A stretch of DNA of 64,000 bases, from NCBI GenBank assembly GCA_002346545.1, contig DEAA01000053.1, positions 14,787 to 78,786 on the forward strand, given 5' to 3'. Positions within the stretch are counted from its first letter, which is position 1; each line of letters starts with the position of its first letter. Both the position numbers and the translations under genes were made by a program. Under the pieces are notes generated by a model. That model worked only from the letters and a program-made list of their open reading frames with translations, searched no databases and was not told the DNA's origin. Of this stretch, positions 33,671-42,604 are shown piece by piece. Source of the stretch: Acidobacteria bacterium UBA2994. GTDB taxonomy: Bacteria > Acidobacteriota > Vicinamibacteria > Vicinamibacterales > UBA8438.

Positions 33671-35218
33671 CTATGGCGTCACGCAGGCGAAACTGGCCGC
33701 GTCGTTCGTATCGCCCGAGCCGTCATACTCAGCCACCTGGGGATACGGACAGAGCGGCCGGGTCATGGTCGTCTCACCGCCGGCGTCGATCTTGGACGCT
33801 CGCAGACGTTCCGGCGCCCGATCCTCCTCCACCCAGACCCGGATCGCCTCGACCCAGTCGACGCGGTCGGGTCCAGGGCCGCCCGCGCAGTGCAACACAC
33901 CCGGGAGCATGTACAGACGTGAGTAGTCCGTCGCGGATGCATCCTCGGACTGCAGCTGCTCGAAATAGTCGATGGTCCCCAGCGGCGACAGCGCAAGGTC
34001 GGACCAGCCGGTCCAGTAGATGATTTTGCCGCCGCCGTCACGGAACACGCTCAGGTCGGTGCTCGTAGCGTTGAGCATCGCGGCCGTTGGTGCGGTGTCC
34101 TCCGCCCAGGTCGAGAAGTCGTACTGGGTATAGTCCCACTCGGGGTCATTGAAGACGAAGTATTTGAACAGCTCAGTACCGAAGCCGTACTGGGCGTTCG
34201 GGATGCCGCTGGCCCGGCGCGCTTCACTCGCTACCACCCAGGAATCCCAGCCGCCGCGGTTATGCTCGCCGCCGTAGTTGAAGCCGGGATAGATCGACTG
34301 CCCCTTCGACGTCGGTCCGTCATACACCCGCTCGATCGCGGCGAGCTGGGCCTCGGTCACACATCCCTCGGCGGCCACGTCCCCGACGCAGTGCGGTAGG
34401 TCGGCGGGCGTGAAGCCGCAGGTGCGTGGGTCGGTCATCGAACCGTCGACGACTCCGTCGTCACCATCACACGCTTTAAGGATGCTCATCCCTAACAGTT
34501 CGAGGGTGTCTGGGGTGAGTACCGGCTCATCAACGTCGCCGGACGGATAGATCGCCTGTTGGTTCTGCACGAACCCGGCCGTGAAGCCGGTCCAGTGGTA
34601 AGCCGGGGCCGCTGCCACGATGCCATCGAAGTCATCGGGATAGCGCTGCGACTCCATCATCGCCTGACCGCCGCCTCGGCTGCAGCCAACGAAATAGGAG
34701 TAGTCAGGCCCCTGATCGTAGTAGTGCTGGATGATGGACTTGCTGGCTTCGGAGGTCAGATGCACCGCACGGTGCCCAAAGTTCCCCTGCCGTTCGGGAT
34801 GATTCAGCGCCCAGGAAGCCTGAATGCCGTTGCCCTTGTGCCCCGTGTCCGTACCCACCGTAGCGTAGCCGCGCTCAAGCGGACCACCACCGTGAGCGTA
34901 GAGGCCACGTGCCTGGTTCTGAACACTGCCCACGAAGCCGCCACCACCGCCCATCAGGAACCGTCCGTTCCAGGCATTGGGCTCGGGTAACAGCAGCTCG
35001 AACTTGATCTCGGTCTCGATCACGCCAGCGACACGGCAGTGCGTAGGGATGGTATCGGTCGCGGCCACGATCTCGGCTTCGCCGATGCGCATGGCAATCA
35101 ATTCGAGCGTCGCCAGGCCGGCGCACCCATCCACGGTGGTCGGCGTCGCACAGGCCGCGGCAACCGCCAGCCCGACCCCCAGGCTCAATCTCAGCAACGT
35201 TCTCCGAATCGACGACAC
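33671..35218 (-). CDS. Tannase/feruloyl esterase family alpha/beta hydrolase, lipoprotein
   Basis: This 515-residue enzyme has a lipoprotein-like signal (Cys23 in AAACATP) and the tannase/feruloyl esterase fold. The family's CS-D-HC motif is complete: C179-S180 in GCSRGGGQA, D407 in GWSDLALSP and H443-C444 in VLHCAGG, where the paired Cys form a disulfide next to the triad. It hydrolyses phenolic esters such as gallate, ferulate or mono-(2-hydroxyethyl)terephthalate. The GTG at 35216-35218 is the start, with AGAGGAG upstream; the 5' extension is Arg/Lys/Cys-rich. Its neighbourhood also holds the protocatechuate ring-cleavage operon (54-55 kb), so aromatic release is plausible. Confidence 0.9.
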   Translation of the reverse strand: MSSIRRTLLRLSLGVGLAVAAACATPTTVDGCAGLATLELIAMRIGEAEIVAATDTIPTHCRVAGVIETEIKFELLLPEPNAWNGRFLMGGGGGFVGSVQNQARGLYAHGGGPLERGYATVGTDTGHKGNGIQASWALNHPERQGNFGHRAVHLTSEASKSIIQHYYDQGPDYSYFVGCSRGGGQAMMESQRYPDDFDGIVAAAPAYHWTGFTAGFVQNQQAIYPSGDVDEPVLTPDTLELLGMSILKACDGDDGVVDGSMTDPRTCGFTPADLPHCVGDVAAEGCVTEAQLAAIERVYDGPTSKGQSIYPGFNYGGEHNRGGWDSWVVASEARRASGIPNAQYGFGTELFKYFVFNDPEWDYTQYDFSTWAEDTAPTAAMLNATSTDLSVFRDGGGKIIYWTGWSDLALSPLGTIDYFEQLQSEDASATDYSRLYMLPGVLHCAGGPGPDRVDWVEAIRVWVEEDRAPERLRASKIDAGGETTMTRPLCPYPQVAEYDGSGDTNDAASFACVTP

Positions 35219-35273
35219 CGGTCTCTCCTCTTTCGGCGTTAATGTGGCCAACGCAGCTCGCGAGTGGTTGGAG

Positions 35274-36914
35274 TTACCGCAGTTCGCGCGGCAACGACTC
35301 GCCTTCGAGCAACAGATACAGGTGCGCTTCGAGCTGCTGCATTCCCGCTTCGCCATCGAACGAGAGCCGGCCGTCCCTGTCTTCGTCGAAGCCCTCGGCA
35401 ATCTGGTAGGTCAGCGCCTGGAGCCTCCCCACCAGGGGAGCCGCCCGGCGAATCGACACGGCGTCCCGAAGCTGGGAAGCGATGTCGACCGCCTCTCGAG
35501 CGTGGGTCAGCATGCCATCCGCGATCTGGGTTACGTGGCCGGTATGGGTCTCCAGATTGTCCGAAGCCCCAGACTCGGCAGCCGCTCGCTCCAAGTGCTC
35601 GACCAGAGCCTCGACCGCCGGAATCACGCCGAACCCAAGACCGGGCCCCGAGGCGCCGTCGGCCGGATCAAGCAAATGCAACACGTGCGCGCCGTGGCGT
35701 CGCATGGCAGCGAAGTCGCTCAGGTCGCCGGCGGCAAAGTTCGCGTGGAGCACGGCGGCCCCCACCTCTGCCGATGCGGTCGCAGCGAGTCCCATCCCGT
35801 CAGGGGCACCAGGGAAGACATACGCCACGTGGCCGAGGTGGAGGGACCCGCCACCCGGAAGCGCACTCGCGGTACCGTTCGGCTCGTGGCGCTCAAGCAT
35901 GCGGCGCCGGACCACGGCGCCATAGACGTTACCGGCCAAATCAACCCCGACGCCTTCGGCTCCACTGTGCTCGATGGCGTATGGCTCCAGATCCTCGATT
36001 AAATACTCGACCGAGCCGTCCTGGGCACTGCCCACTCTGATGCCCTTCTTCCAACCGGGATTGTCGGTGCCAAAGGACTCGGAGTCGGCAACATAGATCC
36101 GGTCGTCGGCGCCGATCGCGATTCCGCTTGGCCGACCAAATTGATACCAGACGTCGAGGAAGGTGCCCTGCTGGTCGAAGATCTGGATCCGGTTGTTCCC
36201 CCGGTCGCCGACGAACAGCCGTCCCTGGGAATCGAGCGCGATGGTGTGGGGAACGTTGAACTCGCCCGGCGCTGACCCTGTTTGGCCCCACGACATCAGG
36301 AAACTGCCATCGGCCGCGTACTTCGTCACCCGGTTCGCTCCGGCGACGAAGCTGTGCCCCTCAGTGATGAAGACCTCACCCGTCGCAGCCACCACCACGT
36401 CGGTCGGTTCATTCAGCCGCGGCGGGTCGCCCGCCGTGCCCCGATCGCCGATAGTCAGCAGCAAGTTCCCGTCGGCATCGAACTTAACCACCCGGTGTCC
36501 CCGCTGATCGGCCACCCAAACGTTGCCCTCGTCGTCGAGGTCGAGTCCATGCGGAAAGTCGAACATGCCGGACCCCCAGCTGAGGAGGAGCTGGCCATCG
36601 GGATCGAGCTTGAGAAGCGCCGACTCGCTGCGCCCGGTACAAGAATTCTGCAGACAGCGGCTCAGCAGATAGATGTTGCCGTCCGGCCCCTCATCGGCCC
36701 CGATGAACGAAGCGCGCGCGTCGTAGGCGCCGGGCTCGTACGGATTCGGAAGCTCGCCCCACGGGTGCACTCGTACGTAGGGATTCGGGAGGTCGTTGGT
36801 TGGCGCGACCCGCGTCTGGTCCTGGTGCTGCGCTTCAGCAAGTCCCGCGATTGTGAGCCACAACACCACCGCCAGCAAACCGACCACCCGCACGGCGGGC
36901 TTCCCATTCAGCAT
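35274..36914 (-). CDS. NHL-repeat secreted protein with helical C-terminal domain
   Basis: This 546-residue protein starts at ATG 36912-36914, with AAGGAG upstream, and has a signal peptide (ending GLAEAQ). The middle is a six-bladed NHL propeller: FPHGLDLDDEGNVWVADQRG, LNEPTDVVVAATGEVFITEG, VPHTIALDSQGRLFVGDRGN and SGIAIGADDRIYVADSES are four clear blades. The C-terminal 150 residues form helices (VIPAVEALVEHLERAAAE, VDIASQLRDAVSIR) and end in a single EF-hand-like loop DEDRDGRLSF. NHL propellers bind ligands; some bacterial ones have peptidyl-glycine lyase activity. The gene is in the same direction as the tannase gene and ends 56 bases upstream of the tannase start, so co-transcription is likely. 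Confidence 0.8.
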   Translation of the reverse strand: MLNGKPAVRVVGLLAVVLWLTIAGLAEAQHQDQTRVAPTNDLPNPYVRVHPWGELPNPYEPGAYDARASFIGADEGPDGNIYLLSRCLQNSCTGRSESALLKLDPDGQLLLSWGSGMFDFPHGLDLDDEGNVWVADQRGHRVVKFDADGNLLLTIGDRGTAGDPPRLNEPTDVVVAATGEVFITEGHSFVAGANRVTKYAADGSFLMSWGQTGSAPGEFNVPHTIALDSQGRLFVGDRGNNRIQIFDQQGTFLDVWYQFGRPSGIAIGADDRIYVADSESFGTDNPGWKKGIRVGSAQDGSVEYLIEDLEPYAIEHSGAEGVGVDLAGNVYGAVVRRRMLERHEPNGTASALPGGGSLHLGHVAYVFPGAPDGMGLAATASAEVGAAVLHANFAAGDLSDFAAMRRHGAHVLHLLDPADGASGPGLGFGVIPAVEALVEHLERAAAESGASDNLETHTGHVTQIADGMLTHAREAVDIASQLRDAVSIRRAAPLVGRLQALTYQIAEGFDEDRDGRLSFDGEAGMQQLEAHLYLLLEGESLPRELR

Positions 36915-36926
36915 CCGCACTCTCCT

Positions 36927-38135
36927 TCAGTCCTCGCGGCCCGCGTAGCCATCTCTCGTCTGCGGCAGCTTCCAACCCAGCAACCGGCTCGCGATCTGCG
37001 TGCGCAGCACCTGCGCCGTACCGCCGCCAATGGTGAACATCCGCGCGTCGCGCACCATCCGCTCCAAGGGAAGATCGCGCGAATACCCACGAGCCCCGAA
37101 TAGTTGGAGCGCCTGGTTGGTGACCACAATCGCCATCTCCGAGGCCTGTACCTTGGCTTGAGCCGCCAACAGGGGATCGGGAAACGGATCAGCCGACACG
37201 GCCGCCTGGTAGATCGCTAGCCGAGCCGCGTTCAACTGCACCGACATGTCGGCCAGCATCCACTGCACCCCCTGGAACTCACCAACCGGTCGCCCAAACT
37301 GCCGCCGTTCCTTGACGAAGTCGAGCGCCAACTCGAAGGCGCCCTGCGCGATGCCGAGCGCGACGGTCGCCGCGCCAACACGCTGGGTGTTGTAAGCGCT
37401 CATCAGCTCGGCAAACCCGCGTCGCCATCCACCCGGCGGGCGGAGCACCATATCACCAGGAATCTCGAGGTCATCGAAGGTCACCTCAGTTTCGGGTAAT
37501 CCGCGAAGCCCCATCGCCGGCTCGCGCCGACCAATTCGGAAACCTCGCGCTGAGGCGACCTCCGGGTCGTCACGAACGAAGAGAAAACCGCCGACGCCCT
37601 GTTCCTCACCAGCCTCACCGAACACGCGCGCAAAGATCAGGTACAGCTTCGAGACCCCACCGCCGGTGATCCAGTGTTTCTTGCCGTTAAGGATGTAGCC
37701 ATCGCCACGCTCGACCGCCGACGTCGTCAGCTCGCTGGCCGCCGAACCCGCCTCCGGCTCGGTGATGCAAATGGCCGGCTTGTCTCCGGCCAGCACGAGC
37801 TGAGCCGCCAGGGCACGCTGCGCCTCGGTTCCATAGCAAATCACGGCCGAGAGCACCCCCATATTCGCCTCGACCGCAATGCGACCCGTGACGCCGCAGA
37901 CCCGCGCCATCTCCTCGACGATAACCACCGCGTCGAGCAGGCTGCCGCCTTGTCCCCCGATTTCCTTGGGGATGGTATAGCCCAACAGCCCCTCACCCAC
38001 CAGAGCCTCAATATTGTCCCAGGGATAGGCCTCGCTTCGGTCGACCTCAGCCGCCCTGTCGCGGACTCTCCCCTCGGCCACCGCCCGGGCGTGACGCCGG
38101 AGCGCTTTCTGGTCAGCCCTGAGGTCGAACGACAT
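36927..38135 (-). CDS. Acyl-CoA dehydrogenase family protein, catalytic Glu replaced by Gln
   Basis: This 402-residue flavoprotein has the full acyl-CoA dehydrogenase fold: TEPEAGS near residue 126, WITGG, and RDARMFTIGGGTAQVLRTQIA near the C terminus. Neither usual position of the catalytic base is Glu: the MCAD-type site is GGGT and the IVD/LCAD-type site is Gln251 in YNTQRVGAAT. R85 in GVTGRIAVEANMG is also present. A Gln at that place with such an Arg is what I recall for 3-sulfinopropionyl-CoA desulfinase, an ACAD-fold enzyme that releases sulfite. The start at 38133-38135 gives MSFDLRADQ. Function beyond CoA-thioester chemistry is unproven. Confidence 0.85.
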   Translation of the reverse strand: MSFDLRADQKALRRHARAVAEGRVRDRAAEVDRSEAYPWDNIEALVGEGLLGYTIPKEIGGQGGSLLDAVVIVEEMARVCGVTGRIAVEANMGVLSAVICYGTEAQRALAAQLVLAGDKPAICITEPEAGSAASELTTSAVERGDGYILNGKKHWITGGGVSKLYLIFARVFGEAGEEQGVGGFLFVRDDPEVASARGFRIGRREPAMGLRGLPETEVTFDDLEIPGDMVLRPPGGWRRGFAELMSAYNTQRVGAATVALGIAQGAFELALDFVKERRQFGRPVGEFQGVQWMLADMSVQLNAARLAIYQAAVSADPFPDPLLAAQAKVQASEMAIVVTNQALQLFGARGYSRDLPLERMVRDARMFTIGGGTAQVLRTQIASRLLGWKLPQTRDGYAGRED

Positions 38136-38267
38136 CGTCCGTATTAGACACCCGGTCGCCATTTCGATCTACGACGCCCCGTACCGTGGGCGTCGTGGGC
38201 AGAGGCGAGCTGCTCTCTCGATCACCTTGGCAGGATCCCGGGTTCTGACCTTGCAGATTCCTTCAGG

Positions 38268-40541
38268 CTAGGCGAGATGCAGCGGCAGGTCGCGTAGCCG
38301 CTGACCGGTCACCGCGAAGAGCGCGTTGGCGACCGCCGGAGCCACCGGCGGTACGCCCGGCTCACCGAGGCCACCGACCGGGGCGTCCGACTCGATGAAC
38401 GAAACGTTCACTCGCGGCGCTTGGGCCAACCGCACCATGTTGAAGTCAGGAAAGTTGCGGTTCTCGACCGCTCCCTCCTTGACCGTGATCTCGTGAAAGA
38501 GGGCCGCCGAAAGACCAAAGATGACGCTGCCGTGGATCTGGGCCAGAGCCTGTTGCGGGTTCACCACCAGACCGCAGTCGACCGCCGAATCGACCCGGTA
38601 GACCAGGATCCGCCCGTTCTCGACGCCCACCTCGCACACGTTGGCCACGATCGAGCCGAACGACTCAAAGATGGCGATGCCACGGGCACGACCGTCGGGC
38701 AGCGCGCTGGCCCAACGGGCCATGTCGGCCGCCCGTTCGAGCACCGCTCGATGACGCGGCGCGTCGGAGAGGAGCTCCCGCCTGAACTCAAACGGATCTC
38801 GACCGGCTGCATGCGCCAGCTCGTCGGCGAACGACTCGGCGAAGAACCCGTGCTGGGACGCCGCCACCGAACGCCATTCGCCCGTGCGCAGGTGGGCGGG
38901 TGAGGTTACCACCGCGATGTCCTTATCCTTGATCCCATACGGCGGATCCGCTTCGAGCCCGTCGGTGGCGCGACCGGTGAAGCGACTGGCCCAACGATGG
39001 ATCCTTCCCGGCTCGTCGACCACACCCTGGAAGCGGCCCATCACGAACGGCCGGTAGTAGCCGTGCCGCATGTCCTCCTCGCGGCTCCAAACCAGCTTCA
39101 CCGGTCGTGGTGCGGTCGCCTTCGCGACCGCCACCGCCTGCTCGACGTAGTCGTAGGTGCCCGGGAGACGGCGGCCAAAACCGCCTCCGAGCTGCTGGTT
39201 GTGGATATAGACCGCGTCACGCTCGAGCCCCGCCACCGCGGCAGCCACCCCGCGTGTACTCAGCGGATCCTGGGTGCCGCACCAGACGTCCAGTCGACCA
39301 TCAGCGAGCTGCGCCGTGGCCGCCATCGGCTCCATGGTGGCGTGTGAGAGATACGGCACGCAGTACTCGGCCGTAACCACCTGGCCGCCCTGGGTTGGCT
39401 CGGCCAGCGGCTCCTCGTCGAGCGCTGCCGCGTGCCAGCCGCGAATAGTGGCAGTATCGACGTGCCCAAGACCCGCGTCCGTGAACTGCGGCTCGAGCGC
39501 GTCGAGCGCCTGCTGGGCGTGCCAGTAGCTCTTGGCTACCACCGCTACCGCATCGTCGAGCTGCACCACCTGCTCGACCCCGTTCATCGCCTCGGCCGGC
39601 GACGGATCCACCTGAGCGAGCTGCCCCCCGGGCACCGGCGCCCGCATGATGGCGGCATAGGCCATATCCGGCCGGACCACATCCATCCCGTAGCCGGCCT
39701 CGCCCACGACCTTACCGGGGATGTCGGCCCGATCCTGCGACGTGCCTACCAGGCGGTACTCGTCCCGCGACTTGAGCCGCGGGCTGCTCGGCAGATCCAG
39801 CTCACTCGCCCGACCAACCAGTTCGCCAAACGTCGCACTTTGCCCCGACGGCTCGTGGTGCACACGGGAGTCGCGGGCCACGAGCTCCGCCTTCGACACA
39901 CCGAACTGTTCGGCGCCCGCTTCGAGCAACATCTCGCGCGCCGTGGCGCCAGCGAGTCGTAGTCCGAAGACACCGGTCCCTCTGGTGCTAGTGCTCCCGC
40001 CGGTGACCTGGAGACCCGCGAACTGCGCCATCTTGAACGACCCGAAGTCGAACGCCCGTCCCATAAATCCTGGAATGGAGACCCCAACCTCGCCCAGGAA
40101 GGCGTGGAGGATGTAGCCGTTCGCATAGATGTCCTCGGCCGGCGCCTCCTCGATGGTGCACAGGTTCCAGTCCGCGTCGAGTTCCTCGACCAGCAACATG
40201 CCAAGACCCGTGAGGGCGCCCTGCCCCATCTCGCAGTGCGGCACTAGCACCGTGGTGTGGTTGTTTGGTGTGATCCTGATCCAGGTAGTGAGGTGCCCCT
40301 CACCCTCGGCCCCGTCGGGCACGTAAGAGAGCCGGTTTGGCGAGAACACGATTCCACCGACACCCAGCACCAAGCCGCCACCAGCGGCGGCGCCAGCGCC
40401 GATGAAAGCGCGTCGGGTCCACTTACGAAGTCGCGACCGCTTTCCGGCCCCTGTCGATATCTTGCCGAATGGGGTAATCGGTTCGGGAGATGGCTCGGTC
40501 GGAGGTGTGGACGCGGACGGCGGCGTCAGCTCGTCAGACAT
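38268..40541 (-). CDS. iorB: Isoquinoline 1-oxidoreductase-type molybdopterin subunit
   Basis: This 757-residue protein is the large molybdenum subunit of the xanthine-dehydrogenase family, IorB-like class. The N terminus has a Tat motif (WTRRAFIGAGAAAGGGLVLG), so the holoenzyme is exported folded. Two large aldehyde/xanthine-like domains follow: ITPNNHTTVLVPHCEMGQG, QLGGGFGRRLPGTYDY and GVPPVAPAVANALFAVTGQRLRDLPL. It binds Mo-molybdopterin cytosine dinucleotide and hydroxylates N-heteroaromatics or oxidises aldehydes. It overlaps iorA by eight bases (40534-40541), which links them. No third FAD subunit is adjacent, which is normal for the IorAB type. Substrate is unknown. Confidence 0.88.
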   Translation of the reverse strand: MSDELTPPSASTPPTEPSPEPITPFGKISTGAGKRSRLRKWTRRAFIGAGAAAGGGLVLGVGGIVFSPNRLSYVPDGAEGEGHLTTWIRITPNNHTTVLVPHCEMGQGALTGLGMLLVEELDADWNLCTIEEAPAEDIYANGYILHAFLGEVGVSIPGFMGRAFDFGSFKMAQFAGLQVTGGSTSTRGTGVFGLRLAGATAREMLLEAGAEQFGVSKAELVARDSRVHHEPSGQSATFGELVGRASELDLPSSPRLKSRDEYRLVGTSQDRADIPGKVVGEAGYGMDVVRPDMAYAAIMRAPVPGGQLAQVDPSPAEAMNGVEQVVQLDDAVAVVAKSYWHAQQALDALEPQFTDAGLGHVDTATIRGWHAAALDEEPLAEPTQGGQVVTAEYCVPYLSHATMEPMAATAQLADGRLDVWCGTQDPLSTRGVAAAVAGLERDAVYIHNQQLGGGFGRRLPGTYDYVEQAVAVAKATAPRPVKLVWSREEDMRHGYYRPFVMGRFQGVVDEPGRIHRWASRFTGRATDGLEADPPYGIKDKDIAVVTSPAHLRTGEWRSVAASQHGFFAESFADELAHAAGRDPFEFRRELLSDAPRHRAVLERAADMARWASALPDGRARGIAIFESFGSIVANVCEVGVENGRILVYRVDSAVDCGLVVNPQQALAQIHGSVIFGLSAALFHEITVKEGAVENRNFPDFNMVRLAQAPRVNVSFIESDAPVGGLGEPGVPPVAPAVANALFAVTGQRLRDLPLHLA

Positions 40542-41019
40542 TGCCGTTCTCCTCGTCCAGATCCTCATCGGTCTTCTGGACCACCGACTGCACCGCCGAC
40601 CGGATCCGCTCGTAGGTACCGCACCGGCAGATGTTGGTGATCGATTCAGTCACCTGCTCGTCGGTAACGTCCGGCCGCCGTTCTAGCAAGGCTGAGATCG
40701 CCATGAGCATGCCAGGCTGGCAGTACCCACATTGCGGCACCTGGTGATCGATCCAAGCCTGCTGTAGCGGATGCAGTGCTTCGCCGTCGGCCAAGCCCTC
40801 GATGGTGATCACCGCCCGACCAGCCACGTTGGCCACCGGTACCGAGCAGGACCGCACGGCCGCCCCGTCGAGGTGGACGGTGCAGGCGCCACAGTTGCCG
40901 ATACCGCAGCTAAACTTGGTCCCGGTGAGCCCGGCCGACTCCCGCAACGCCCACAACAGGGGCATCTCGGGTGGCACGTCCAGGCTGACCGCCTCGCCGT
41001 TGAGAGTGAAGTCAATCAT
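40534..41019 (-). CDS. iorA: (2Fe-2S)-binding subunit of molybdenum hydroxylase
   Basis: This 161-residue small subunit carries two [2Fe-2S] clusters: the plant-type ferredoxin site CGIGNCGACTVHLDG (C-x4-C-x2-C with a fourth Cys later) and the helical site QCGYCQPGM with ICRCGTYERI. It hands electrons from the molybdenum centre to an acceptor. There is no signal, as expected since the Tat signal is on the large subunit. The start at 41017-41019 gives MIDFTLNGEAVSLDVPP, the normal family N terminus. The gene precedes iorB with an eight-base overlap; 164 non-coding bases separate it from the upstream gene, and I see no further feature there. Confidence 0.92.
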   Translation of the reverse strand: MIDFTLNGEAVSLDVPPEMPLLWALRESAGLTGTKFSCGIGNCGACTVHLDGAAVRSCSVPVANVAGRAVITIEGLADGEALHPLQQAWIDHQVPQCGYCQPGMLMAISALLERRPDVTDEQVTESITNICRCGTYERIRSAVQSVVQKTDEDLDEENGNV

Positions 41020-41183
41020 GCCGTCCTCACATGGAAGCGTCGTTCGAGCGGTGCGCGAAACGGGCCTTCAACGAAGTTCTGTAACAAGGTTGCAGGCAAA
41101 GCCTGAGAGGTCGGTCTAAGCGGACAATACGGGCACCTGCTCCGCCTCCAGGACAGAGGCAAGCAAAGCCAGGCCCGTCAACA

Positions 41184-42572
41184 CTACTGCTCGTTGCCGT
41201 CGTTGGTCTCGCGCGCGGCGCGTTCCGCAGTCAGTTCGTCGTATTGCTCGTCGGACAGGTAGGTGATTCCGATCCAGGCGTGTGACATCTCGTCGACGCC
41301 ACGGGCCCCGAACACAACCCACTGATCCGGATCGGGGTTGATCCGATTCGCGGCCGAGTTATCCCACTTGCCACGGAGCATCAGCACGGTCCCCTTCGGC
41401 AGAAGCGGCTGGGCTTCTTCATCGTAGACGTAGGCGATCTGCCAGTTGTGGTCGTAGCGGTTGACGTTGCTCAGCAGCTCGCGCCGTCCGTCGGGATAAA
41501 GCGCCGTCATCGACATCTCGGTGCCTCGCATATGCATGTGCGGTCGGAAGCTCTGGATGAGTGCCGGCTGCTCCATCACATACTGGTCCTCGAGCACGAG
41601 GCTACCATGGGGAGGAATCAGGATGTCGCTCGCTCGCAGCCGCTCCCGGTGGGTGCCATCCACATAGAACTGCTGCTCACCGGCCGTAATCTTGGTCGGA
41701 TCCTCGTCCTCCGGATAGAGCCACACCCCAACGTCGATCAGGTCGGTAACCTCTTCGCCCACTGGGAAATAGTGGATATTGAAGCTGACGGTCGCCGGCC
41801 CAGGCGGCAGCAGCTTGCCCACGCCCTCAGGTAGCACATCCCACCGCTTGCCGATGCCCATGCCGACCAGGCGGACAGCCCGCGGGCGCTCTTGGCCATC
41901 TTCTGTCTCCTTTGCACGAAGATAGGCGTGCCCATGGTGAGCTACCTTCATGCCACCAGGGAACGACGGCTTGAACTCGGCGGCACGAATATAACGCGGA
42001 GTGTCGAAGCCCTCGAACTCGAGCTCGGGCTCCCACCACTGATCCTGCCCATTGGCCACGACGGTGTACGGTGTCGACTGGATGACAAAGTCGGGCGGAC
42101 GGCTCAGTTCCTGCTCGACGGCCCAGCCATCGGCCGGCGGGAAGGTCAGTGGCGCGGGCATGTCGTCCGGGTTGCCTTCCGGCGCCCCGCCGTCGACCCA
42201 GCGCACGATCGTGCCTACTTCGGTATCGCTCAACGAAATGTCGTTCTTGTATTCCTGGATACCCACCGAGGCGTCGAGATGCCAGGGCGGCATCAGGCGA
42301 CGCTCTACCTTATCTCTGATGCTACGAGCCCAGGGGCGTGCCTCGCGGTAGGTGAGCAGCGACATTGGCGCGATACCGATCGGCTGATGGCAGTTCTGGC
42401 AAGACCGCTGCAGGATGGGTGCGACATCCTTGCTGAAGGTTGGCGTTCCGTCCGCTTCACCCGGTACCCCAGCGGCACCGGTCTGAGCCAACGTCTGGCT
42501 GCTCACGCCAAACGCCAGAGCTAGGACCAGTCCGGTCAGCGTCCGCCGTACGTTCATGGTTGCCATCGCCAT
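41184..42572 (-). CDS. Heme c plus copper-monooxygenase-like protein, copy 2
   Basis: This protein is a paralogue of that at 22330-23808. From ATG 42570-42572 (GAGGA upstream) it has 462 residues, with a signal peptide (ending TLAQT), a heme site CQNCH (58-62) in FSKDVAPILQRSCQNCH, and the shared PMSLLTYREARPWARSI. The C-terminal half has FRPHMHMRGTEM and NRYDHNWQIAYVYDEEAQPL, aligning with EPHLHAPGTRM and GYDHNWVKQYVYEDDAAPL in copy 1. Several His are conserved, favouring one or two copper sites, but not verified. It is second in a minus-strand pair; its partner gene ends 32 bases upstream, opposite to the order in copy 1. Confidence 0.75.
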   Translation of the reverse strand: MAMATMNVRRTLTGLVLALAFGVSSQTLAQTGAAGVPGEADGTPTFSKDVAPILQRSCQNCHQPIGIAPMSLLTYREARPWARSIRDKVERRLMPPWHLDASVGIQEYKNDISLSDTEVGTIVRWVDGGAPEGNPDDMPAPLTFPPADGWAVEQELSRPPDFVIQSTPYTVVANGQDQWWEPELEFEGFDTPRYIRAAEFKPSFPGGMKVAHHGHAYLRAKETEDGQERPRAVRLVGMGIGKRWDVLPEGVGKLLPPGPATVSFNIHYFPVGEEVTDLIDVGVWLYPEDEDPTKITAGEQQFYVDGTHRERLRASDILIPPHGSLVLEDQYVMEQPALIQSFRPHMHMRGTEMSMTALYPDGRRELLSNVNRYDHNWQIAYVYDEEAQPLLPKGTVLMLRGKWDNSAANRINPDPDQWVVFGARGVDEMSHAWIGITYLSDEQYDELTAERAARETNDGNEQ

Positions 42573-42604
42573 GGATGTCCTCATCTCTACGTGTGACGCC
42601 CCTC

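Noticed and set aside
33542..33922. Plus-strand frame with a hydrophobic stretch (LTVATLVIGELVAAPLAVG)
   Set aside because: It looks briefly like a membrane helix but continues antisense into the tannase gene; I judged it chance.
34977..36002. Open frame of 341 codons on the plus strand
   Set aside because: It spans the antisense of parts of the tannase and NHL-protein genes and looks non-protein-like.
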